Below are positions 1-10,139 of a stretch of DNA of 64,000 nt, in pieces (position 1 is the first letter of the stretch; each line of letters begins with the position of its first letter). The translations under genes were made by a program, and so were the position numbers. This stretch comes from Arion vulgaris. Taxonomy: Eukaryota > Mollusca > Gastropoda > Stylommatophora > Arionidae. The notes under the pieces were generated by a model, which was not told the DNA's origin, searched no databases, and saw only the letters and a program-made list of their open reading frames with translations. Location of the stretch: the NCBI GenBank assembly GCA_020796225.1, contig CM036762.1, positions 50,942,407 through 51,006,406 of the forward strand, given 5' to 3'.

Positions 1-236
1 GACCACTTGTTAACCACTCTGTATGATGGGTATGTGATCTGAGCCTAAGAGAGATTGTACGTTGTGCCAGTTATGTGTCTACATGTAACTAGACCAATAC
101 ATCCGATTTATGCGATGTTTTTTTTATTTATTAGCGTAGCTTCCCTATGTCCTACATCACTCTTCTCTTGCGACATGCCTTGTAGGTCGCAGTGGTACTA
201 TTCTTTGTTCCCTTGCGGGCCCCGCCACCACACAGA
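1..236 (-). mobile_element. SINE A (GAA-tailed family)
   Basis: The minus-strand order is a head with GGGGCCCGC, GAATAGTACCACTGCGACCT and CATGTCGTAAGAG, a middle with CTTGTAGGCGCATAACTGG, and an end with GATCACATACAAATCAC ... AACAAGTGGTC. The 3' tail lies outside the window. Other copies are at 9,040, 15,025, 22,960, 23,065, 26,151, 27,080, 34,766 and 49,868. Confidence 0.8.
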
Positions 237-351
237 CACTCTGAAAGCTCACAGAACAACATTTGTTTTGGTATGCCTAACAGTCCATTCTTGTCACATG
301 CCTAGCCATCTTAGTCTTCTTTCTTTCTCGAATCCTGTTTGCCTCACAGCG

Positions 352-790
352 TCAGGTCAAGAAGAGATTTCTAAAACGGGCCCTAGTATGCACTTTGAAA
401 ATAATCTCTTTCGTCGCCTCTGTTATCTCTGAGGTCCATCTTTGCGTGGCCGGCCTTTTGCTTTGTACCCATTGTATCGGAACAGCATTGCTCTTTGAGG
501 TACACTGTCTGATGGTAATCTGCTTACGTGGCCGAACCATTTTATTTGTTGTTTCTGATGAAGTCTAGAACTGATGTTGTACCCACTTTTTCCTGATGTC
601 CTCATTTCTCAACCGGTCTCTTCTTGTTACACCCAGCATTCTGCGTAGACACTTCACCTCTGTCGTGACTAGTTTTCTTCTATCGTTTGTTGTCAGCGTC
701 CAGGTCTGGCACTGGTAACATAATGTGGGGAGAAAGATTTTGTGTTGAACATTGCTCTTTTTGTGTTCATGGTGATTTGTTTGCATCTTA
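352..790 (-). pseudogene. LINE remnant (family L-a), RT C-terminal region
   Basis: Two overlapping frames on the minus strand give CQTWTLTTNDRRKLVTTEVK, RRMLGVTRRDRLRNEDIRKK, then QIKWFGHVSRLPSD and GYKAKGRPRKDGPQR. This is the post-RT region of a non-LTR element. At least one frameshift separates the parts. Related copies are at 10,795-11,050 and at 33,405-33,492, continuing at 33,656. Confidence 0.8.
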
Positions 791-828
791 AAATTGGAGC
801 CATTTGCACTATCAAATTAGTCTTACTG

Positions 829-831
<3 letters not shown>

Positions 832-912
<81 letters not shown>
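832..912. repeat. (TA)n microsatellite
   Basis: About 40 TA units, ending exactly at a hAT MITE. Shorter TA runs lie at 1,218-1,239, 1,552-1,579 and 1,745-1,766. Confidence 0.95.
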
Positions 913-915
<3 letters not shown>

Positions 916-1040
916 TGGCGCTCGTCATTAAGGGCCAGTGACTCCACCAAAAATAATGTATAATGTGTATTTATTATTTTATAAATTAAAATATAGCAAA
1001 CAAAAACCATGATTTATCCGGGGAAAATGTCCGCCCCCAT
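913..1040 (+). mobile_element. hAT MITE, family M1, right end missing
   Basis: CAGTGGCGCTCGTCATTAAG begins right after a (TA)n run. The interior follows the other M1 copies up to GTCCGCCCCCAT, and the right repeat is lost. Confidence 0.75.
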
Positions 1041-1054
1041 TTTATATACACCAA

Positions 1055-1216
1055 GTAACTGCTTCTGCTATTACCGTCGCAACCGCCACTGTCATCGTCG
1101 TCCACAACAATACCACCACAACAACTATTTCACTACCATTACTACTATCATTACCACGACCACTACAGCTATTACAATTATGCCTTCTACTATTGCAACT
1201 GTTTATACGACTATCG
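1055..1216 (-). repeat. Trinucleotide-seeded dispersed repeat (inverted copy of 4,325-4,560)
   Basis: CTATTGCAACTGTTTATACG-ACTA at its right end is the reverse complement of the sequence at 4,327-4,350. The interior is rich in ACC/ACT triplets. Confidence 0.6.
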
Positions 1217-1244
1217 AATTTATATATATATATATATACCAACT

Positions 1245-1545
1245 ACTCCAAGACGCAAGACAAGAGGCAATGAATGACATACTCAAAAAGAGAAGATGGA
1301 AATGGCTCGGACATGTTATGAGAATGAGACAAGAAATGCCTGCAAGGATAGCCCTCACTTGGACACCAGAGGAAAGAGAAAGAAAGGCAGACCACGGACA
1401 ACATGGAGGCGCATGATGGAAGAGGAACTGGACACCGCATCTCTGACGTGAGGCTCTGCGCTGAAGGTTGCACGGGACAGGAGAGCATGGAAAGTCCTTT
1501 CTGAAGCCCCATGTGTCACTAGGCATGACGGGATTAAGTAAGTAA
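1245..1545 (+). pseudogene. LINE remnant (family L-b), C-terminal end with (TAAG)n tail
   Basis: The translation gives RRWKWLGHVMRMRQEMPARI and ALTWTPEE, then after a frameshift the GRPRTTWRRMMEEELDT block and the terminal RDRRAWKV with CVTRHDGI. It ends in ATTAAGTAAGTAAGTAAG, a microsatellite-type tail. Only the 3' end is present. Confidence 0.85.
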
Positions 1546-1579
1546 GTAAGTAATATATATATATATATATATATATATA

Positions 1580-1742
1580 CAGTAGCGGCTCGTCATTAAG
1601 GACCAGTGGGTCCAGGCCCCACCAAAATTAAGGTGTAACGTGTATTTATTATTTTATACATTAAAATATATCCTAACCGAAACCACGATTTTTCCGAAAA
1701 GTTATGTCTGGCCCCCAACAAAAATGATCACGAGCGCCACTG
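1580..1742 (+). mobile_element. hAT MITE, family M1
   Basis: It starts CAGTAGCGGCTCGTCATTAA and ends TCACGAGCGCCACTG, imperfect inverted repeats of the M1 family. Its length is 163 bp. It lies between TA microsatellites, so the target duplication cannot be read. Confidence 0.85.
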
Positions 1743-2107
1743 TGTGTATATATATATATATATATACCATAAAGACACAGAAACATACGAACACACTATA
1801 GTTTTTCAACATTAACTTCTCAATTCTATAACCTATATCCTTGTACCTGTAGAAAGTGTGCCAACTATAGCTTAACCTTCGTGTATTTAGCACTTCAAAT
1901 ATTACTTACACAATAATTGTGTATGGAAACTACAGGAAATGCACTCGAATAGCTTTGGTTCTATGACAAATCAAGTGACATGGAGTCGGCTCAAGTCTGC
2001 CTGCCAAATATGCAAATTTAATCAATTTATGTCAATGTCTTCTCAGTCACACCAGGTTAGTGTTAACAAATCAGATGACAACGTCAGATTCTATTCATTT
2101 TGAAAAT

Positions 2108-2866
2108 AGTTGAATTATTAGTTGGAAAAATTGTTGTAATAGTTCAACTATTAGTTGGAAAAATTGTTGTAATAGTTCAACTATTAGTTGGAAAAATTGT
2201 TGTAATAGTTCAACTATTAGTTGGAAAAATTGTTGTAATAGTTCAACTATTAGTTGGAAAAATTGTTGTAATAGTTCAACTGTTAGTTGGAAAAATTGTT
2301 GTAATAGTTCAACTATTAGTTGGAAAAATTGTTGTAATAGTTCAACTATTAGTTGGAAAAATTGTTGTAATAGTTCAACTGTTAGTTGGAAAAATTGTTG
2401 TAATAGTTCAACTATTAGTTGGAAAAATTGTTGTAATAGTTCAACTATTAGTTGGAAAAATTGTTGTAATAGTTCAACTATTAGTTGGAAAAATTGTTGT
2501 AATAGTTCAACTATTAGTTGGAAAAATTGTTGTAATAGTTCAACTATTAGTTGGAAAAATTGTTGTAATAGTTCAACTATTAGTTGGAAAAATTGTTGTA
2601 ATAGTTCAACTATTAGTTGGAAAAATTGTTGTAATAGTTCAACTGTTAGTTGGAAAAATTGTTGTAATAGTTCAACTATTAGTTGGAAAAATTGTTGTAA
2701 TAGTTCAACTATTAGTTGGAAAAATTGTTGTAATAGTTCAACTGTTAGTTGGAAAAATTGTTGTAATAGTTCAACTATTAGTTGGAAAAATTGTTGTAAT
2801 AGTTCAACTATTAGTTGGAAAATTTTTGTGAAAGTTCAACTGTTAGTTGGAAAAATTGTTGTAATA
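2108..2866. repeat. 33-bp minisatellite, about 23 copies
   Basis: The unit contains AGTTCAACTATTAGTTGGAA and AAATTGTTGTAAT. Each unit holds the perfect dyad CAACTA-T-TAGTTG, which some units break by an A to G change. Because 33 is a multiple of three, one frame stays open for 243 codons (VQLLVGKIVVI repeats). Confidence 0.95.
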
Positions 2867-2943
2867 TTTTTGAGAATGTTAATGCCCATGATTATTGCGA
2901 TTTCTTTACACAAAACTATAATAACATTACCATACACTATCTA

Positions 2944-3191
2944 CAGGGTGTTCAACTTAAAAGCAGCCTGTGAATGGAGTTAATCTGGCATATATGTATG
3001 GAATTGAGAAGTTTCAGTTATGATGTAATATAGGTCAAGGTTGTGTAATTGCAGTGCGGGAAGGGGCCATGAACAAATGTGACGTAGGGCAAGCTAGTCA
3101 GAACCGGTTTAAATAGTAAATAGACGAGATGCAATGCGTACCTGGCAAATTTCTATTTATCACTGGGGCTGCTTTTAAGTTGAACACCCTG
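2944..3191 (+). mobile_element. Mariner-type MITE, family M2
   Basis: TA flanks on both sides. The inverted repeats are CAGGGTGTTCAACTTAAAAG and its complement, at least 24 bp. The length is 248 bp and it does not code. The repeats differ from those of the mariner at 55,769, so another element must have mobilised it. Confidence 0.92.
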
Positions 3192-3377
3192 TATAACCAT
3201 GACAATATTACTATACACTATCTATAACCATGGCAACATTACTATATACTTTATGTATAATATTACTCATTTCAACTACCCAGGCTAGGCGTAAATGGAG
3301 AGTCATGGGCATGCTCAGCAGTAGAGGACTGCGCTGACTAGAACATGTGAGCAGAATGAACATTAGTCGCATACAAC

Positions 3378-3501
3378 GCCTATGCGTTTAGGGGCCTACC
3401 AAACCAATGTGCAACAAACATATACACGTTCTTGGCAAAGATCGAACAAATCACAAAGAGTGATTGAAATTGGTCGTAAAGAACGAACGCAAAGAAAAGT
3501 G
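3378..3501 (+). mobile_element. SINE B, 5'-truncated, inserted in a LINE
   Basis: It contains ATGCGTTTAGGGGCCTACCA to GAACGAACGCAAAGAAAA. The duplication GCATACAAC flanks it (3,369-3,377 and 3,502-3,510), so truncation happened at insertion, as in LINE-type retroposition. Confidence 0.85.
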
Positions 3502-3622
3502 GCATACAACAGTAAGTGTTGTTCTGTGAAATTTCCAAATGGAGATGCACCAAGGTAGACAACTGCTCAGTTATAAGGATGTCTGCAAGACTTCAATGAA
3601 GAACTTGTCATATGGTCCCAAC

Positions 3623-3786
3623 CAGTGGCGGCTCGTAGTTATTTTTCTTGGTGGGGCCAGACACACATTTTCCTGAAAAATCATGGTTTTTGGAGTATTT
3701 ACTATTATTTATCTATTCCGGGAAATTCCCCTTTCGATTATTGGTGGGGCCAGACCCCACTGGCCCTTAATGACGAGCCGCCCCTA
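3623..3786 (+). mobile_element. hAT MITE, family M1, inserted in a LINE
   Basis: The ends are CAGTGGCGGCTCGT and ACGAGCCGCCCCTA; the length is 164 bp. The flanks are GTCCCAAC (3,615-3,622) and GTCCTAAC (3,787-3,794), an 8-bp duplication with one mismatch. It splits the C-terminus of LINE family L-c. Confidence 0.9.
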
Positions 3787-4319
3787 GTCCTAACATATGG
3801 GAAAAACTAGCTCATGACAGAGTTATGTGGAAAACAACGTTAAGCAAAAGTGCAGATTTTGAAAAAATAGACTTAAGGATGTACTATAAGGCAACAGAGG
3901 AAGAAACTCAGAAGTTGTCATAGTAATATACTTTTCTATCGTTCCTAACAAATGGGAACAGCAATGACCGAGTTATGTGGTCAACAACATTACACGAAGG
4001 TGAGGATTTTCTTTGCAAGAGACTTAGGAATGAGATGAGTGACAAGCGCAAACTCAGAAAAATACTTCCCAATTAACCATCTATAATGAGAAATGCCATA
4101 TCCATATATATACTTTCTCTAACCATGATAACAGCACTATTTATATATTTGCCTCTTGCTATAACTATATATTCACATGGGCAGCTGTTACAACAACATT
4201 GTGCATACATTTACATTGTCAATATACAGCAAAGTCTTGTGTGGGAGACTATGTTAGCGTAAGTTACTTGAGATCGGCTAATATATATTTGAAATTGTAT
4301 CGATCTCAAATATATTTTG

Positions 4320-4800
4320 AAGTTAAAGTTGGTAGTCGTATAAATAGTTGTAATAGTAGAAGGAATAATTGTAGTAGATGTAGTGGTAGGAGTAGTAGTA
4401 GTAGTAGTGGTGGTGGTGGTAGTAGTAGTAGTAGTAATAGTAATAGTAGTAGTAATAGTAGTAGTAGTTGTTGTGGTGCAATAGAAGTTGTGCTGATGTG
4501 GACAGCGATGGCAGTAGTGGTTGCAGTGGTAGCAGCAGAAGCAGCAACAGTGGTAGCAGTAGTTATTGAAGTAGAAGTAACAGCAGCAGCAGCAGAAGTT
4601 GCGGCTATAGCAGTAGTAGAGTGGCAGTAGTTGTAGTTTTGATAGTTGTAGTAGTAGTAGTAGTAGTAGATGTAGTTGTTTGTGTGGTAATAGTAGTGCG
4701 TTGTTGAAAGTGATAGTTGTGTAGTGAATGCTGTGGTAATTGACAGGAACAATAGAGCTGGAACATGATATGTAGGTTGGAGAGAGAGTGAACCACTTGA
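4320..4800 (+). repeat. (TAG)n/(GCA)n trinucleotide region with dispersed-repeat flanks
   Basis: Imperfect TAG, GTA and GCA runs. The right part (4,615-4,800) is paralogous to 7,945-8,110: GTGGCAGTAGTTGTAGTTTT, GTTGAAAGTGATAGTTGTGT. Confidence 0.85.
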
Positions 4801-4804
4801 ATAT

Positions 4805-5405
4805 TCTTCCACCCACGACCATCTAATAGATGTATGACATCGTCGTGATCAAAGTTTCCTTAACGTTCGGCTGCCACCGTCGTCTTGGTCGTCCCCTGTC
4901 TCGTTTTCAAAGAACCATGCATCCACAATTGCTTTATAAAACCGAATGGATGAATAACCCCAAGCCCCCAGGCCTATTCCGGCAAGCGACGCGTTTCTAT
5001 CCGGCCCACTGGATACTCACTCATTCAAGAGCAGAAATTGTTTTATGGTTACCAGCTACAAATAACTTTTTTCAAAGTGGAAGGGATTGAGAGGGGGTGG
5101 ATCATGTCGTGCCAAATTTATCTGAAACGACAGTTTCCAAAGAGCTCTTTAACTTAAAATAACAAATTACAATAGATCTCCCAACATTTTTTGAGGCAAA
5201 TTTCCTACATCTGAAAGAAACACTGTCAACCACTTAAACAGAGTTATTGAATTACAAGAGAACACTAATACGAAAATGAGGCAGTAACAATTCTTGGGAA
5301 GGATTTTACTAAGAAAAACTAACTACCAGAGAACTGGCATCATAAACAAGTACCCTAAACTTGGAAATGTGCAGCTAAACATATGGCATTTTAAAGTACT
5401 TATGC
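4805..5405. other. Stretch with nothing recognised
   Basis: Mixed-composition sequence between repeats. The short frame at 4,830-5,090 has no recognisable motif. The AT-rich part after 5,150 does not code. Confidence 0.4.
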
Positions 5406-5409
5406 TTGT

Positions 5410-5625
5410 GGGCTTATGCTTCTAAGACCTAAGCAGAATAGACCAGGTCATTATATTTCGCCTACGTACCGGACAATACAGACTCAACAAACACTTAATA
5501 TAGACTAGGAATAAGTCAAGCAGCTCTCTACCAGTGTCAGCAGGCTGAACAGACAGCTGAGCATGTCCTGCAAGACTGTTCGCTCCTGTGTGAGCTGAGA
5601 AGCAATATGTAGCCAATATCGAAAT
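5410..5625 (+). pseudogene. LINE remnant (family L-d), RNase H-distal zinc region
   Basis: The frame gives IIFRLRTGQYRLNKHL, then after a shift ALYQCQQAEQTAEHVLQDCS and LLCELRSN. LRTG and AEHVLQDC are hallmark blocks after the RNase H domain of several LINE clades. It is related to 58,639-59,035 and 12,218-12,842. Confidence 0.8.
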
Positions 5626-5639
5626 AGGGGAAGACTGCA

Positions 5640-6030
5640 GTAAAACTTGGTAAATAGTGAAACACGTACAAACAAAGTACTATAGTTTTACAAAATACAG
5701 AAACAGTGACGATAAACAGCAACGTTTCGACCAACAAGGCCTTTATCAAGCAAACGAACAAACAGGAGTGACAAATTAAAATGAAACACAAATGGACGAC
5801 CAAATACCAACGTATCTAAGGAAAATCTGGAATAAAAACGAATAACGAAATAAATGTAACACAAAAACACACATAAAAACTAGAAATAGAACGGAAAAGA
5901 AACAATGAAACATCTAGTAAATATATAACTTGAATACATGCAACATATACCCATATAGATTATAAAGCATGGGAAGAGAAAGTACTAAGAAGCATAAGAA
6001 TGTAATACATGCAACATATACCCATATAGA
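5640..6030 (-). mobile_element. Penelope-like element 3' tail
   Basis: This is the AT-rich 3' tail of the element at 6,031-6,690. It includes a 69-bp tandem duplication (about 5,935-6,072, with the unit ATGCAACATATACCCATATAG) and the conserved block TTGATAAAGGCC ... GGTCGAAACG at 5,704-5,751. The same tail occurs at 9,700, 18,900, 32,656, 62,960 and 63,190, which defines a family in this genome. Confidence 0.75.
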
Positions 6031-6690
6031 TTACAAAGCATGGGAAGAGAAAGTACTAAGAAGCATAAGAATGTAATACGTTGAGCCGCGTGGTCGCAAG
6101 GTACCATACAAAGAAATCAACCGATTCTCCAGAGCAAATCGACTACGATCATCAGAGGAACATGATCGGATGGCTGTGACCTGGACATCGCAAGCTCCTG
6201 AATGGCCAGTATCATTGAAATGGGTAGCTACAGGGGTCACAGAGCATTGGCGTATATCGCGCAAGTGTTGGGCGAATCGGTCACTGAGTCTCCTGCCGGT
6301 TTCCCCAATATAGGCCTTGTTGCACCGCTTGCAGATAATGGCATAGATAATATTACGGACTCGCACGTGAAACTGTCTTCAACAACGAACGTGGCTTTGG
6401 AAAAGACACCGTGCGGGTCTGTATTACATAAGCACAAGTGTTGCAGCGCCAACGGCCACACTGGATGGTGCCAAAATGACTCTGGATATGAGACTTGAGG
6501 CGATGTGAACCAACATATCCTTAAGGCTTCTGTCCCGTCTGTACGCCACCAAAGGATAGTGTTGGAAGATTGAACGTGTCTCAGGATCAGACTGAAGAAT
6601 GGAGAGATGACGGAATAAGACTTTCTTCACAAGGGAACTATGAGGGTGGAAAGTTAAGACAAGTTTCACCCTGTCAGAATTTTGTCAGAA
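6031..6690 (-). pseudogene. Penelope-like element: linker plus GIY-YIG endonuclease, 3' part
   Basis: Read on the minus strand, this has the connector typical of Penelope-like elements (KLVLTFHPHSSLVKKVLFRH, then SILQSDPETRSIFQ, VAYRRDRSLKDMLV). The GIY-YIG nuclease follows: NIIYAIICKRCNKAYIGETG, RLSDRFAQHL, PVATHFNDTGHS and ENRLISLYGTLRPRG. In this family the nuclease cuts the target for insertion. The frame changes between the linker and the nuclease (about 6,370-6,470), and the reverse transcriptase half is missing, so it is a truncated pseudogene. A 3' tail follows at 6,030-5,640. An inverted near-identical copy of part of the nuclease lies at 6,697-6,841. Confidence 0.88.
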
Positions 6691-6691
6691 T

Positions 6692-6841
6692 TTGCAACAC
6701 TTGCACGATATACGCCAAAACTCTGTGACCCCTGTAGCTACCCATTTCAATGATACTGGCCATTCAGGAGCTTGCGATGTCCAGGTCACAGCCATCCGAT
6801 CATGTTCCTCTGATGATCGTAGTCGATTTGCTCTGGAGAAC
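6692..6841 (+). mobile_element. Inverted partial copy of the Penelope-like GIY-YIG region
   Basis: About 145 bp is the reverse complement of 6,120-6,270 with only a few differences. It encodes PVATHFNDTGHSGACDVQV and RFALEN. It stops exactly where the LINE reverse transcriptase begins, at 6,842. Partial inverted copies at the ends are a known feature of Penelope-like insertions. Confidence 0.85.
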
Positions 6842-7775
6842 TACAGAAGGAATGACCGACTGGTTCTCCATTACATCAGGTGTTAGACAAGGTTGTGTCC
6901 TTTCACCACTACTCTTTATCGCATATATGGATAAAATAACTCAGGAGTCGAATTCAGATAATGATGAAATAAATGAACTGCTTTTTGCAGATGATCAGTG
7001 CCTGATACATCAAAATGAACAAGATCTACAACATCATATTGACACTTTGAACAATAATTGTGTGAAACATGACATGAAAATCAACAACACTAAAACAGAA
7101 ATAATGAATATGGGAAGAAAACATAATAATCTAGACATCCATGTCAATGGCACTAAAATAAACCAAGTGAAAGAATTCAAATACTTAGGAAGCATATTCA
7201 CAGAAGACGGAAAACTAGATAGAGAGATAGAGGCTAGAGTACAAAAGCAAATGCTGTAACCTACCAGCTAGCCCCATTGTTAAGGCACCCAAAATTTCAC
7301 AGGCAGCTAAGAAACAAATGATCAACAGCATTTTTATACCTACTTGTGTTACCAGAGCCAAACATGGACATTGAGCAAAGCGCAGTCACAAAAATAACTA
7401 CATGTGAAATGCGTTGCCTGAGAAAAGTTACCAACAACACAAGAAAAGACAGAATCACCAACATCAGCATAAGAAAGAAAGTTGGCACAAAACCGTGCTT
7501 GAATTATATAGATAAACAAAGAATGAAGTGGTTTGGCCACTTAATAAGAATGCATCCAAACTCCACAGTATACAGAGTCTTCTACAACAGAACATCGGGA
7601 AAGAAGGCAAGAGGAAGACCACGGAAAAGATGGTTAGATGGCGTAGCAGAATCCTGTGAAAGAGCAAAGATAACAATCACACAAGCCACCAGAACAGCGC
7701 AAGACAAAACAGAAAACCACGACACTGGGCAACAACCCGGTAGCAGTGTGACGACAAAGAAGAAGAAGATATAAC
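6842..7775 (+). pseudogene. Non-LTR retrotransposon (family L-e), reverse transcriptase 3' half
   Basis: The fragment begins inside the RT domain. It has SGVRQGCVLSPLLF (RT block 4), LLFADDQCLI (catalytic Asp-Asp, block 5), EFKYLGSIF (block 7) and the C-terminal region (CEMRCLRKV, RMKWFGHLIRM, KKARGRPRKRWLDG). It ends in a (GAA)n tail at about 7,757-7,772. A frameshift near 7,255-7,350 separates the two reading frames. The endonuclease domain and the 5' half of the RT are absent (5' truncation), so it is dead. The same 3' end occurs at 12,010-12,217 and 12,843-12,960. Confidence 0.9.
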
Positions 7776-7899
7776 ATAAGGAATTACCAAAGCAATCAGA
7801 TACAATAAAATAGCAAGCATGCAATAGTAGCGGCTGCAAGTCGTCATAAATTGCAGTAGTTCATAGATATACTAGTTGTAAAGTATAGTATAACAGTAG

Positions 7900-8112
7900 A
7901 TTACAAGCAATCAGTACAATAAAAGTAGCAGAGCAGTAGTATAGTGTGCAGTAGTAGTAGAGTGGCAGTAGTTGTAGTTTTAATAGTTGTAGTAGTAGTA
8001 GTAGTAGTAGTGCGATGTTGAAAGTGATAGTTGTGTAGTGAATGATGTTGTAATTGGCAGGGACAATATATCTGGAATATGATATGTGGGTTGGAGGGAG
8101 TATAGCTACTAT
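7900..8112 (+). repeat. Trinucleotide region, paralogue of 4,615-4,800
   Basis: It shares AGTAGAGTGGCAGTAGTTGT and GATAGTTGTGTAGTGAATG with the earlier region. The TAG run lengths differ. Confidence 0.8.
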
Positions 8113-8500
8113 TTGCAGACAGATGGTCAAAATAAACACACATTTCAATACAAAAAAATGCACTTATTATTCACTGAGAAGGGCACATTAAGAGCATAAC
8201 GTTATCTAAAGTATACGATTGGAAGGTCAACAGTCAACTCTCTTAAGTTCACTCAATACGTGTTTCAATGATACATTGCTGGAATTACGTACATAGAGTA
8301 TGGGCGTCCACAAAATTTGTACAGGGGTAAGCACAATAAACAGAAATAATTTTATTAGTAGTTTACTGCGTGAAAATGAAGATGTTTTATCAAAAGCATT
8401 TTCCAAGGAGGGAGGGAGGGGGGGGAAAGGAGCCTGGCCCTTTATTTGATGTGTAGAAGACGACGCCCAGGCGAAAATGTAGAAATGTTATTCTATTTAC
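8113..8500. other. Stretch with nothing recognised apart from a G-run
   Basis: AT-rich intergenic sequence. No open frame of note. Confidence 0.4.
8404..8432 (+). other. G-run with G-quadruplex potential
   Basis: GGAGGGAGGGAGGGGGGGGA gives four closely spaced G tracts. No gene is nearby. Confidence 0.5.
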
Positions 8501-8654
8501 AACCAATAATTTCACCGGAACCAACAATTATTATTAGTAATAGTAGTTAAGTGGTGGTAATGAAGGAGGTAGTGGTTGCAGCCGTACATACCAGCAGTGG
8601 TAGTAGTGGTGGTGGGGGTACATAGCAGTATTAGTAGTAGGAGGAGAATATGTG

Positions 8655-9030
8655 CAGACGTAAACTTTAATGCAAGTTGGATACAACAGATGTATGTTAA
8701 TGTAAAGTAAAGCAAGAGTTGCTGATGTATGTTACAATGCGATACAACAAGTTGTTGTAAGTTGCTGATGTATTTAAGCATAAAGTGTTAGTAAGAAGTT
8801 GCTGATGTATGTTACAATGCGATACAACAAGTTGTTGTAGTAAAGCAAGAGTTGCTGATGTATGTTACAATGCGATACAACAAATTGTTGTAGTAAAGCA
8901 AGAGTTGCTGATGTATGTTACAATGCGATACAACAAGTTGTTGTAGTAAAGCAAGAGTTGCTGATGTATGTTACAATGTGATACAAAAGTTGTTGTAGTA
9001 AAGCAAGATTGCTATGTAGTTACAAGCATA
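8655..9030. repeat. 53-bp minisatellite, about 6 copies
   Basis: The unit is AGTTGCTGATGTATGTTACA, ATGCGATACAACAAGTTGTT, GTAGTAAAGCAAG. The outer copies are degenerate. Confidence 0.9.
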
Positions 9031-9039
9031 CAACATTTT

Positions 9040-9315
9040 GTCTGTGTGATGCCAAAGGGGCAATGGGGGAAAAAAATTTAGTCAACACTCGCACGACCTT
9101 CAAGGCATGTCGTAAGAGGTGACTGATGTAGCACATAGGGAAGCTACTAGTAAATAAAAAAGTATTGCAAAAATCGGATGTACTGGCCTACTTGTAGGTG
9201 CATAACTGGCACAACGTAAATCGCTCTTAGGCTCTGATCACATACAAATCACAAAGAGTAGTTTATCAAGTGGTCGATATGGAGCGTTAGAGGAAGATGA
9301 AGAAGAAGATTGGTT
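9040..9315 (+). mobile_element. SINE A
   Basis: It has the head core AGGCATGTCGTAAGAGGTG, the middle CTACTTGTAGGTGCATAACT and the 3' end GTGGTCGATATGGAGCG, with a GAAGATGAAGAAGAAGA tail. The extreme 5' part is degenerate. Confidence 0.8.
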
Positions 9316-9699
9316 AGTAGTAGAAGAGCAACAGTTGCATGTCTTCACCCAAACGGGAATTCTTTTAAAGGTTTAGCGGTATTCTTGTATATAACTTGTT
9401 AATTCTAATATTTCTTATTTGTTTGTATGACGAACACGTTCTGATGTAACATAACATGACAAGTTTCTTGGTTGAAATATAGACAATCTTCAACTTAAAG
9501 ACGCTTGAAACTTTTACATTGCAAGCAGAAGGCGTAACAACGAGGTACTGAAGTATTACAAAGTACAAAAACAAGATTCAGCGCTCTCTGGCGACGTATA
9601 CAAAGGAATACAAAGGACAGTACAGAATGGGTGATGATAAATTGTTCTAATACTACAGACAACATAGACGCAGTCAGACGATTAACCCCTAAATGCCTA

Positions 9700-9830
9700 G
9701 GTCTGTATAATTTGCTTGATAAAGTCTTTTGGTGGAAACGTCACTGTCAATTTTTTTTTTTACTTTTATCAAACTTTCTGAAACCTGCTTTGTTTCACGT
9801 GTTTCGGCTTTGGTACATAGTTTTATTACA
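9700..9830 (+). mobile_element. Penelope-like tail fragment
   Basis: It contains the block TTTGCTTGATAAAGTC and GGAAACGTCACTGTC, shared with the tail at 5,704-5,751. The 3' half has diverged. Nothing codes. Confidence 0.5.
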
Positions 9831-10081
9831 TTCTTCTTCTTTACGTTCGTTCTTTACGACCAATGTAATCACTCTTTGTGATATGTTTGATCTTTGCCAA
9901 GAACGTGTATACGTTGCACATTGGTTTGGTAGGCCCTAACGCATAGACTTCTACATGTTTAGGACACATGCTCCGATTTCAGCAAACCTCCTACGCCTCT
10001 TACGACATGCGCGGAGTTAACAGTGGTTATATTCTTTTTACAGCCCCAACCAACTTTTTGGGCCCGGTAACCACTCGGACG
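9831..10081 (-). mobile_element. SINE B
   Basis: Reversed: TTCTTCTTTACGTTCGTTCT at the tail, CACATTGGTTTGGTAGG, CTCTTACGACATGCG, then GGGCCCGGTAACCACTCG at the head. Confidence 0.88.
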
Positions 10082-10139
10082 TTATTACAGTTTGAATTCC
10101 CGAAGTGCGATGATGATGGTCTTATCGATCAAAACGCGT

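Larger units (their letters stand above)
3290..3920 (+). pseudogene. LINE remnant (family L-c), C-terminus, split by two insertions
   Basis: It starts with LEHVSRMNISRIQ. A 5'-truncated SINE B follows (3,378-3,501), then HQGRQLLSYKDVCKTSMKNL, then a hAT MITE (3,623-3,786), then WEKLAHDRVMWKTTLSKSA, ending KATEEETQKLS and TAG at about 3,919. This matches the usual C-terminus of non-LTR elements (RYKDVCKRDM ... WEKLAHDR). It is a clear example of layered insertion. Confidence 0.85.

Noticed and set aside
2100..2831. 243-codon open frame of VQLLVGKIVVI repeats
   Set aside because: It is a 33-bp minisatellite whose period is a multiple of three. There is no start context, no non-repeat coding sequence and no splice signal.
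4199..4822. Overlapping Ser-, Leu- and Thr-rich open frames on both strands
   Set aside because: They are translations of TAG/GCA triplet runs. The same applies to frames at 19,975-20,590 and 31,898-32,469.
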